Of a DNA stretch of 12,373 bases, positions 1 to 5,228 are shown piece by piece. The notes below the pieces were generated by a model. The model did no database searches. It saw only the letters and a program-made list of their open reading frames with translations, and was not told where the DNA came from. The number at the start of each line of letters is the position of its first letter. Positions within the stretch are counted from its first letter, which is position 1. The position numbers and the translations under genes were made by a program. This stretch comes from Pseudomonadota bacterium. GTDB taxonomy: Bacteria > Pseudomonadota > Gammaproteobacteria > Steroidobacterales > Steroidobacteraceae. The stretch lies in assembly GCA_021779875.1 (NCBI GenBank), contig JAJXZV010000039.1, positions 1 through 12,373 on the forward strand, in the 5' to 3' direction.

Positions 1-1763
1 GGATCCGGCGCCTGCGCGACGCGCCGCTGGTGTCGTTCGACACGGAGACCGACAGCCTCGATTACCTGCGGGCGCGCATCGTCGGCCTGTCGTTCGCCGT
101 GACCGCGGGGCACGCCGCCTACGTGCCGCTCGCGCACGCCTACCCCGGCGCGCCCGCGCAGCTCGATCGGACCGAGGTGCTCGCGGCGCTCGCGGACTGG
201 CTCGAGGATCCGGACCGCCCGAAGCTCGGCCATCACCTGAAATACGACAAGCACGTGCTCGCCAATCACGGCATCGAGCTGCGGGGCCAGCGCTTCGATT
301 CGATGCTCGAGTCCTACGTGCTCAACAGCGTGGCGACCCGGCACGACATGGACTCGGTCGCCGCGAAGTACCTCGGGATCAGCACCATCCACTACGAGGA
401 CGTGGCCGGCAAGGGCGCCAAGCAGATCCCCTTCGCCGAGGTCGACGTCGATCGCGCGACCGACTACGCCGCCGAGGACGCCGACGTCACGCTGCGGCTG
501 CACCAGGCGCTGTGGCCGCAGATCGAGGCGCTGCCGCCGCTCGAGCGGCTGTACGAGACCATCGAGCAGCCGCTGGTCGACGTGCTGTTCCGGATGGAGC
601 GCGCCGGCGTGCTGGTCGACCGCGAGCGCCTCGCCGCCCAGAGCGCGCAGCTGGGCGTGCGGATGGCGGAGCTCGTGGAACTCGCGCACGCCGAGGCGGG
701 GGCCGGCTTCAACGTCGACTCGCCCAAGCAGCTGCAGGAGATCCTGTTCGGCAAGCTCGCGCTGCCGGTGCTGCGCAAGACGCCCACGGGCCAGCCCTCG
801 ACCGCCGAGGACGTGCTCGAGGAGCTGGCCGTCTCCTTCGCGCTGCCCCGGTTGATCCTCGAGTACCGCGGCGTCGCCAAGCTCAAATCGACCTACACGG
901 ACAAGCTGCCCGGGCAGATCGATCCGGGCACCGGCCGCATCCACACCTCCTACCACCAGGCCGTCGCCGCCACCGGCCGGCTGTCCTCGACCGATCCGAA
1001 CCTGCAGAACATCCCGATCCGCACCCCCGAGGGCCGGCGCATCCGCCAGGCGTTCATCGCGCCGCCGGGCCACTCGCTGGTGGCCGCCGACTACTCGCAG
1101 ATCGAGCTGCGCATCATGGCGCACCTGTCGGGCGACGAGAGCCTGCTGCGCGCCTTCGCCGAGGATCGCGACGTGCACCAGGCCACGGCCGCGGAGGTGT
1201 TCGCCGTGCCGCTCGCCGCGGTCACCCCGGACCAGCGCCGTTCGGCCAAGGCGATCAATTTCGGACTGATCTACGGCATGTCGGCCTTCGGCTTGGCCCG
1301 CCAGCTCGGCATCGGGCGCAGCGACGCGCAGAAATACGTCGATCTGTATTTCGAGCGCTATCCCGGCGTGAAGCGCTACATGGACGAGACGCGGCGGCAG
1401 GCGCGCGAGGCCGGGTTCGTCGAGACGGTGTTCGGACGGCGCCTGTATCTGCCGGACATCCAATCGCGCAACCAGTCGCTGCGCCAATACGCCGAGCGCA
1501 GCGCGATCAACGCCCCCATGCAGGGAACGGCGGCCGACATCATCAAGCGCGCCATGATCGACGTGGACCGGTGGCTGCGCGAGTCGCGGCTGCCGGCCCG
1601 TCTGATCATGCAGGTGCACGACGAGCTGGTGGTCGAGGCGGCCGACGAGGTGCTGGAGGTCATCCTGCGGGAAGTACGTACCCGCATGGCGGGCGCCGCG
1701 GAACTGACGGTGCCGCTGAAGGTCGAGGTGGGGGTGGGGCGCAGCTGGGACGAGGCCCACTGA
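1..1763 (+). CDS. polA: DNA polymerase I, 3' portion (5' end off window)
   Basis: Repair and Okazaki-fragment-processing polymerase. The reading frame is open to the left edge (codons from position 3), so the 5'-3' nuclease domain lies outside the window and no start is given. What remains is the proofreading domain followed by the polymerase domain. Exo motif I is FDTETDSLD near position 36, Exo II is [12 protein letters not shown] near 237, and Exo III is YAAEDADVT near 465. All the expected acidic residues are present, so proofreading is probably active. Polymerase motif A is [11 protein letters not shown], with its Asp codon at 1089. Motif B is [14 protein letters not shown] near 1230, with the Arg, Lys, Phe and Tyr of the O helix. 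Motif C is QVHDELVVE, with its Asp at 1620. The stop is TGA at 1761-1763. Identification is firm. Confidence 0.97.
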   Translation, partial: IRRLRDAPLVSFDTETDSLDYLRARIVGLSFAVTAGHAAYVPLAHAYPGAPAQLDRTEVLAALADWLEDPDRPKLGHHLKYDKHVLANHGIELRGQRFDSMLESYVLNSVATRHDMDSVAAKYLGISTIHYEDVAGKGAKQIPFAEVDVDRATDYAAEDADVTLRLHQALWPQIEALPPLERLYETIEQPLVDVLFRMERAGVLVDRERLAAQSAQLGVRMAELVELAHAEAGAGFNVDSPKQLQEILFGKLALPVLRKTPTGQPSTAEDVLEELAVSFALPRLILEYRGVAKLKSTYTDKLPGQIDPGTGRIHTSYHQAVAATGRLSSTDPNLQNIPIRTPEGRRIRQAFIAPPGHSLVAADYSQIELRIMAHLSGDESLLRAFAEDRDVHQATAAEVFAVPLAAVTPDQRRSAKAINFGLIYGMSAFGLARQLGIGRSDAQKYVDLYFERYPGVKRYMDETRRQAREAGFVETVFGRRLYLPDIQSRNQSLRQYAERSAINAPMQGTAADIIKRAMIDVDRWLRESRLPARLIMQVHDELVVEAADEVLEVILREVRTRMAGAAELTVPLKVEVGVGRSWDEAH

Positions 1764-1780
1764 CCGCCCGTTCCGGGCGG
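1764..1780 (+). other. GC hairpin directly after polA stop
   Basis: CCGCCCG (1764-1770) and CGGGCGG (1774-1780) pair perfectly over 7 bp around a TTC loop, beginning on the base after the polA stop. No T-run follows, so it is not a classical intrinsic terminator. It may protect the polA mRNA 3' end or act as a weak attenuator. Confidence 0.4.
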
Positions 1781-1796
1781 GGCCCCGGAGGGCGGA

Positions 1797-1814
1797 TGTA
1801 GGCGATTGCCTACA
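1797..1814. other. Perfect palindromic stem-loop, TGTAGGC/GCCTACA
   Basis: TGTAGGC (1797-1803) and GCCTACA (1808-1814) form a perfect 7-bp stem with a GATT loop. It lies between the polA stop and the small-RNA candidate. It could be an mRNA 3' structure, a protein-binding palindrome or a REP-like unit. The outer GTAG is reminiscent of GTAG-type REP elements of Xanthomonadales, but only one copy was noticed here. Confidence 0.4.
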
Positions 1815-1845
1815 CGCGACGCCGCAAAAATCGCCGGCGGACCCC

Positions 1846-1876
1846 TTGGAACTTTCCCTGAGGACCCCACTCTAAA
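1846..1876 (+). promoter_or_regulatory. Weak candidate promoter for the small RNA
   Basis: A TTGGAA box (1846-1851) and a TCTAAA box (1871-1876) are separated by 19 bp, which is longer than the usual 16-18. Each matches the sigma-70 consensus at about four of six positions. TCTAAATTA is the only AT-rich stretch in this interval. Transcription would start near 1883. This is a guess from position and composition. Confidence 0.3.
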
Positions 1877-1882
1877 TTACCG

Positions 1883-2000
1883 AGCGTCATTGATGCTCCC
1901 CACTCTTCTCCCTGAGTGGGCAGACCCGGTTTGTCATCCCCATGCCGGGTTGGTCTGCCTCGGTGGCTGCTGCCAAGCGACCACCGGGGCCTTTTTATTT
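1883..2000 (+). ncRNA. Candidate sX13/ErsA-like small regulatory RNA
   Basis: No protein gene fits this interval, but three consecutive stem-loops are visible. Stem-loop 1 pairs CCCACTC (1899-1905) with GAGTGGG (1914-1920) around the loop TTCTCCCT. Stem-loop 2 pairs CAGACC (1921-1926) with GGTCTG (1952-1957), with an optional inner CGG/CCG helix, around a loop carrying CCCC (1938-1941). Stem-loop 3 (1958-1989) is followed by a T-run and forms an intrinsic terminator. Length is about 118 nt, with the 5' end inferred only. From family knowledge, the polA-engB interval holds Spot 42 in enterics and ErsA in Pseudomonas, and sX13 lies beside polA in Xanthomonas. The sX13 RNA exposes C-rich loops that pair with G-rich sites near ribosome-binding sites. 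Here the C-rich loops, the location and the order all agree, so a post-transcriptional regulator is the best reading. The alternative is that it is only the polA 3' UTR. Confidence 0.7.
1958..2000 (+). terminator. Rho-independent terminator of the small RNA
   Basis: CCTCGGTGG (1958-1966) pairs with CCACCGGGG (1981-1989) over 9 bp with one T-G wobble and a 14-nt loop. CC and then TTTTTATTT (1992-2000) follow. The T-run is only on the + strand, so it ends rightward transcription of the small RNA and any polA read-through. It does not end engB, which arrives from the other side. Confidence 0.82.
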
Positions 2001-2031
2001 CGAGACCCCGTTTCCATCACCGGCCCCGCAC

Positions 2032-2613
2032 TCAAAGCTCCAGCCAGCGCTCGATCACCGCGCGCGCCTCGTCGATGCCCTGCTTGGCATGGGCCGAGAA
2101 CAGCTGCACGCTCACCGCTGCATCGGCGCAGGCCTCCCGGGTCTCGCGCAGCACGCGCAGCGACTCCTGCCGGGTGAGCTTGTCCGATTTGGTGAGCAGC
2201 ACATGGGCCGCCCGGCCGCGGGCCAGCGCCCACTCGAGCATCGCCGCGTCCTGCGCGCCCAGGCCCCGGCGGCTGTCGACGATGAGGATCAGGCCGACCA
2301 GGGATTCTCGAACGTCGAAATAGGTTTGCAGCAATTCGAGCCAGTGCGCGCGGACCCGTTCCGGGACCTTCGCGAAACCGTACCCCGGCAGGTCGACCAG
2401 GCGCCGCTCGGCGCCGACCTCGAAGAAATTGATGAGCTGGGTCCGGCCCGGGGTCCGGCTCACGCGCGCGAGCCCCGAGCGCTGCGTGATGGCGTTGATC
2501 GCGGTCGATTTTCCGGCATTGGAGCGGCCGGCGAAGGCGATCTCGCGGCCCAGGTCCGGCGTCAGCTGCCGGGCTTCGGCGGCGCTCGTCAGGAATTTCA
2601 CGTTCAGGTGCAT
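2032..2613 (-). CDS. engB: Ribosome biogenesis GTP-binding protein EngB/YihA/YsxC
   Basis: Small essential-type GTPase of the TrmE-Era-EngA-EngB family that helps assemble the large ribosomal subunit in the cytoplasm. G motifs are in the right order: G1 GRSNAGKST (residues 29-37), the switch I segment SRTPGRTQ, G3 DLPGYG, G4 TKSD and a G5-like FSA near the C-terminus. The ATG at 2613 is chosen because the product then starts MHLNVKFLTSA, matching the usual short leader before the G1 loop, and gives 193 residues. The longer frame to 2661 would need a TTG start and adds a sequence unlike the family. No strong Shine-Dalgarno is visible. It converges on the small RNA and is divergent from the cytochrome gene. 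Confidence 0.96.
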   Translation of the reverse strand: MHLNVKFLTSAAEARQLTPDLGREIAFAGRSNAGKSTAINAITQRSGLARVSRTPGRTQLINFFEVGAERRLVDLPGYGFAKVPERVRAHWLELLQTYFDVRESLVGLILIVDSRRGLGAQDAAMLEWALARGRAAHVLLTKSDKLTRQESLRVLRETREACADAAVSVQLFSAHAKQGIDEARAVIERWLEL

Positions 2614-2630
2614 GAGACATGGCCGCCGCG

Positions 2631-2662
2631 TTGGACGCAATGCATTGATCGTAGTGTACAAT
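2631..2662 (+). promoter_or_regulatory. Candidate promoter region between engB and cytochrome c4
   Basis: TACAAT (2657-2662) matches five of six bases of the sigma-70 -10 box. TTGGAC (2631-2636) resembles a -35 box, but the 20-bp spacer is long. On the opposite strand TACACT (2658-2653) could be an engB -10 box, so two divergent start signals would overlap by two bases. This is the most AT-rich patch of the engB-cytochrome gap. Confidence 0.35.
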
Positions 2663-2709
2663 TTGCGGCCACTATCGGCTCACCTTCAGCTCACGGGGCA
2701 AAGACGATC

Positions 2710-3318
2710 ATGAAGCGTGTTTGGATTCTCGCGACATTCATCTCCGGTACGATCGTCGGCAGCGCGGCTCCGGCCGCCGGCGACGCGCAGGCGGGCGCCG
2801 CCAAGGCCGTGGTCTGCCAGGCCTGCCACGGCGCGAACGGCAACAGCGTCAACCCCGAATGGCCCAGCCTCGCGGGCCTCGGCGCGGACTACCTCGCCGA
2901 GCAGCTGAAGGCCTTCAAGGACGGCAAGCGCAACAACCCGGTCATGATGCCGAACGCCGCCGCGCTCAGCGCGCAGGACATGGCGGATCTCGGCGCCTAT
3001 TTCGACTCGCTGGTGAATACCGGCCTCGAGGCCGACCCGAGCTACTGGAAGGCGGGCGAGAAGCTGTACCGCGGCGGCGACAAGGCCCGCGGCATTCCGG
3101 CCTGCATGGCCTGCCACGGCCCGACCGGGCACGGCAACGAGGCCGCGAAATTCCCGGCCCTGCGCGGCCAGCACTCCGTCTATGTCGTCAAGCAGCTGAA
3201 CGACTACGCCTCCGGCGCGCGCACCACGGGCCCGAACGACATCATGCAGACCATCGCCAAGCGCCTGACGGCCGAGCAGATGCGCGACGTCGCCTCGTAC
3301 GTTCAGGGCATGCGCTGA
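2710..3318 (+). CDS. Diheme cytochrome c4
   Basis: Periplasmic electron carrier, 202 residues, made of two cytochrome c domains. A signal peptide (basic MKR, a hydrophobic stretch to about residue 18, then SAAPAAG) precedes the mature part. Heme 1 attaches at CQACH (C36, C39, H40) and heme 2 at CMACH (C132, C135, H136). Likely axial methionines are M80 in VMMPN and M179 in NDIMQ. The length and paired-domain layout fit cytochrome c4, which passes electrons to terminal oxidases. The ATG at 2710 is the only start that gives an export signal, because the frame runs further upstream without meaning. GGGG at 2695-2698 lies just upstream of the start. dsbA follows after 2 bases, so the two genes are co-transcribed. 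Confidence 0.95.
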   Translation: MKRVWILATFISGTIVGSAAPAAGDAQAGAAKAVVCQACHGANGNSVNPEWPSLAGLGADYLAEQLKAFKDGKRNNPVMMPNAAALSAQDMADLGAYFDSLVNTGLEADPSYWKAGEKLYRGGDKARGIPACMACHGPTGHGNEAAKFPALRGQHSVYVVKQLNDYASGARTTGPNDIMQTIAKRLTAEQMRDVASYVQGMR

Positions 3319-3320
3319 CC

Positions 3321-4217
3321 ATGTCCGGGCGCACGCTGGCGATCCTGCTCGGGGTGAGCCTCGCGCTCGCGGCCTGCGGCCAGAGGCATTCGGACGCCTC
3401 CCGCGAGACGGGCACCGCGGCCACGGGGCGCATCGCCGGTCCTCGTCAGGCCCCGGCCGACCAGGCCGCCAGCGAGGCGGCCAAGCTCACCCGGCCCAGC
3501 GAGGAAGGCGGCGGCAAGGCCGACGACTCCGCCGGCGACAGCGGCGCCCACAACTCCATCCTGGCCGCCGTCGCCTCGACCGTCGGTGCGACCGCGGCCA
3601 CGGCCGCGGCGGCCACGCCGGCCGGCTCCCCGTGGCAGGAGGGCGTGAATTACACGCGCATCGTCCCCGCGCAACCGACGGCGGCGCCGGCGGGCCAGGT
3701 CGAGGTGCTCGAATTCTTCTGGTACGGGTGCCCGCACTGCTACGCGATCGAGCCCATGGTGACCTCCTGGCTGAAGAGCAAGCCCTCCTACATCACCTTC
3801 ACGCGCGTGCCGGTGGTCTGGAGCGACGTGCACCGGGCGACGGCGCGCCTGTACTACGCGCTGCAGAGCATGGGCAAGATCGATCAGCTGAACGGCGAGA
3901 TCTTCAAGGAGATCCACGTGACGGGCGACCCGTTGATCGCGAGCGATCCCGGCAACGTCGCCGCCGACGAGCACGTCCAGGAGGTCTTCCTGCGCCGATT
4001 CGGGGTCACCGACGACGCCTTCGACAAGGCCTATCACTCGTTCGACGTCGAGTCGGCCCTGCAACGGGCGGACGAACTCGGGCAACGCTACCGCATCGAA
4101 GGGGTGCCGACGTTCGTGGTGAACGGCAAGTACGTGGCCGACGTCGCCTCGGCGAAAGGCCCCGACAGGCTCCTGCTGCTGATCAGCGATCTGGCCGCGC
4201 AGGAACACAAGCACTGA
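3321..4217 (+). CDS. dsbA: Lipoprotein-type thiol:disulfide interchange protein DsbA
   Basis: Oxidase that introduces disulfide bonds into exported proteins. The N-terminus (MSGRTLAILLGVSLALAAC) is a lipoprotein signal with LAAC lipobox and Cys19. Residues 20-104 form a Gly/Ala/Ser/Glu-rich, low-complexity linker with an Ala/Thr run near its end. The DsbA fold begins near W105. The active site CPHC is C137-C140 in FFWYGCPHCY, and the cis-proline loop is GVPTF with P263. The 298 residues are well above the roughly 200-210 of a soluble DsbA, and the excess is the linker. Family knowledge: lipid-anchored DsbA proteins occur in Neisseria. It starts 2 bases after the cytochrome c4 stop, and no independent promoter was seen. 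The DsbA assignment is firm, and membrane anchoring is inferred from the lipobox. Confidence 0.95.
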   Translation: MSGRTLAILLGVSLALAACGQRHSDASRETGTAATGRIAGPRQAPADQAASEAAKLTRPSEEGGGKADDSAGDSGAHNSILAAVASTVGATAATAAAATPAGSPWQEGVNYTRIVPAQPTAAPAGQVEVLEFFWYGCPHCYAIEPMVTSWLKSKPSYITFTRVPVVWSDVHRATARLYYALQSMGKIDQLNGEIFKEIHVTGDPLIASDPGNVAADEHVQEVFLRRFGVTDDAFDKAYHSFDVESALQRADELGQRYRIEGVPTFVVNGKYVADVASAKGPDRLLLLISDLAAQEHKH

Positions 4218-4220
4218 CCG

Positions 4221-4622
4221 GTGGGCAACCCCGGCGCGCTGGTGATGCATCGCGGCGGCTGTCATTGCGGCCGGGTGCGCTTCGAGGTGCGGGCGCCGGC
4301 CGCGCTCGAGGTGGCCGACTGCAATTGCTCGATCTGCGCCAAGGCGGGCTATCTGCACCTGATCGTGCCGGCCGATCGGTTCACGCTGCTGTCCGGGCGC
4401 GACGCCCTCACCACCTACACCTTCAACACCGGCGTCGCGAAACATCACTTCTGCGCCACCTGCGGCGTCAAATCCTTCTACGTGCCGCGTTCGCATCCGG
4501 ACGGGGTCAGCATCAACGCGCGCTGCCTCGACGCCGGCACGATCGAGTCGCTGACCGTGGTCCCGTTCGACGGACGCGATTGGGAGCGCGGCCGCGCCGC
4601 CTGGGGCGAGCGCGGCGCCTAG
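4221..4622 (+). CDS. GFA/CENP-V family zinc protein
   Basis: Small cytoplasmic protein of the glutathione-dependent formaldehyde-activating (GFA/CENP-V) family. The zinc-binding cysteine sets are all visible: GCHCG near the N-terminus, CNCSIC about 18 residues later, and FCATCG in the middle. Many members are annotated as GFA enzymes, but most have no proven substrate and this one should not be assumed to act on formaldehyde. The GTG at 4221, three bases after dsbA, gives 133 residues. The in-frame ATG at 4245 gives MHRGGCHCG, which matches common family N-termini and may be the true start. Neither has a convincing Shine-Dalgarno. It is the probable last gene of the cytochrome c4-dsbA unit. 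Confidence 0.88.
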   Translation: MGNPGALVMHRGGCHCGRVRFEVRAPAALEVADCNCSICAKAGYLHLIVPADRFTLLSGRDALTTYTFNTGVAKHHFCATCGVKSFYVPRSHPDGVSINARCLDAGTIESLTVVPFDGRDWERGRAAWGERGA

Positions 4623-4637
4623 GGCCGGAACTCGGCG

Positions 4638-4657
4638 CCGCGTGCGCGGTCTTTTCC
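4638..4657 (+). terminator. Weak intrinsic terminator candidate
   Basis: CCGCG (4638-4642) and CGCGG (4645-4649) can pair around a very short loop (practically CCGC/GCGG with a 4-nt loop). TCTTTTCC follows. The stem is short, so it would be a weak stop for the cytochrome c4-dsbA-GFA unit at best. Confidence 0.28.
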
Positions 4658-4683
4658 TTGGGCGTCCGATCGAGGTGTACGGC

Positions 4684-5052
4684 ATGCGGCCCCATCCCAT
4701 CAAGTCTCGCGTAGCGACGGTGCTGCTGCTCGCCGGTGCCGGCATCTCGGCGGCGGTTGCGGATGACGGCATCGCGTTGAACATCAAAAACGACGGCATC
4801 CAGGACATCCTGGTCACCGTCTACGACCTCGGCACCAATCCGCCCACCCCGGTGATGCAGCACACGCGCCTCAACGGCTTCAGTTCGGCGCCGATCACGG
4901 TCTCCTCCGACGACGTCGGCCGCGCCAACGTGTCCTGGACCGCGGTCACGGTGGACTCGGACTTCCGTCGCTGCGGGCACGGCAAGCGCCGCGGCGTGCG
5001 CGACGGCGCGTCCGTGCGGGTCCGCGCGCACTCGCATTGCGCCGAGCCGTGA
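4684..5052 (+). CDS. Small exported protein of unknown function, two cysteines
   Basis: Not recognised. 122 residues. The N-terminus (MRPHPIKSRVATVLLLAGAG...AAVA, then DDG) is a typical Sec signal peptide with cleavage likely after AVA, near residue 27. The mature part of about 95 residues has alternating hydrophobic stretches (IALNIKND, ILVTVYDL, ANVSWTAVTV) suggestive of a small beta-sandwich, then an Arg-rich tail. Its only two cysteines, in RRCGHG and SHCAEP, lie close to the C-terminus and could form one disulfide. The ATG at 4684 is chosen over an upstream GTG (4642) because GAGGTG (4672-4677) sits 6 bases before it and the signal peptide begins there. Nearby dsbA makes a disulfide-bonded product plausible, but that is inference. 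Confidence 0.75.
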   Translation: MRPHPIKSRVATVLLLAGAGISAAVADDGIALNIKNDGIQDILVTVYDLGTNPPTPVMQHTRLNGFSSAPITVSSDDVGRANVSWTAVTVDSDFRRCGHGKRRGVRDGASVRVRAHSHCAEP

Positions 5053-5055
5053 GCC

Positions 5056-5078
5056 GGGGCGCCGCGTAGGCGCGCCCC
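5056..5078 (+). other. GC-rich stem-loop after the exported protein gene
   Basis: GGGGCGC (5056-5062) and GCGCCCC (5072-5078) pair perfectly over 7 bp with a 9-nt loop, three bases after the stop of the 4684-5052 gene. There is no T-run after it, so it is either a Rho-dependent 3' structure or an mRNA stabiliser rather than a full intrinsic terminator. Confidence 0.45.
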
Positions 5079-5156
5079 GCTTGAAGGACCGCGGGCACTG
5101 GTCGACAATGAGTCCGCCGGGTCGTCGGAGGGAGTCGACCACGCAACACGTCGACG

Positions 5157-5172
5157 CCGGCCGGAAGGCCGG
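5157..5172 (+). other. GGAA-tetraloop hairpin upstream of the hybrid kinase
   Basis: CCGGCC (5157-5162), loop GGAA (5163-5166) and GGCCGG (5167-5172) form a perfect 6-bp stem closed by a GNRA-type tetraloop, about 57 bases before the kinase start. Three GTCGAC palindromes (5101, 5134, 5150) precede it. The rest of this 176-bp gap shows no clear promoter boxes. Confidence 0.4.
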
Positions 5173-5228
5173 ACCGCGGCTCGCAGGTCACAAAGGCCAT
5201 CACGGGATCCGCACGCGCTTCGCAGCCC

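Noticed and set aside
1..6. GGATCC at the left edge as a cloning junction
   Set aside because: The polA frame continues smoothly through it with normal coding sense, so it is simply where the window is cut.
1942..2709. Upstream in-frame extension of cytochrome c4 as a 458-residue fusion
   Set aside because: The extension crosses the small RNA terminator and is antisense to engB. The signal peptide beginning at 2710 marks the true start.
3303..4817. 504-codon open frame on the - strand opposite dsbA and the GFA gene
   Set aside because: Low-complexity Arg/Gly/Ala/Val translation with no motifs. It is a shadow of well-supported + strand genes.
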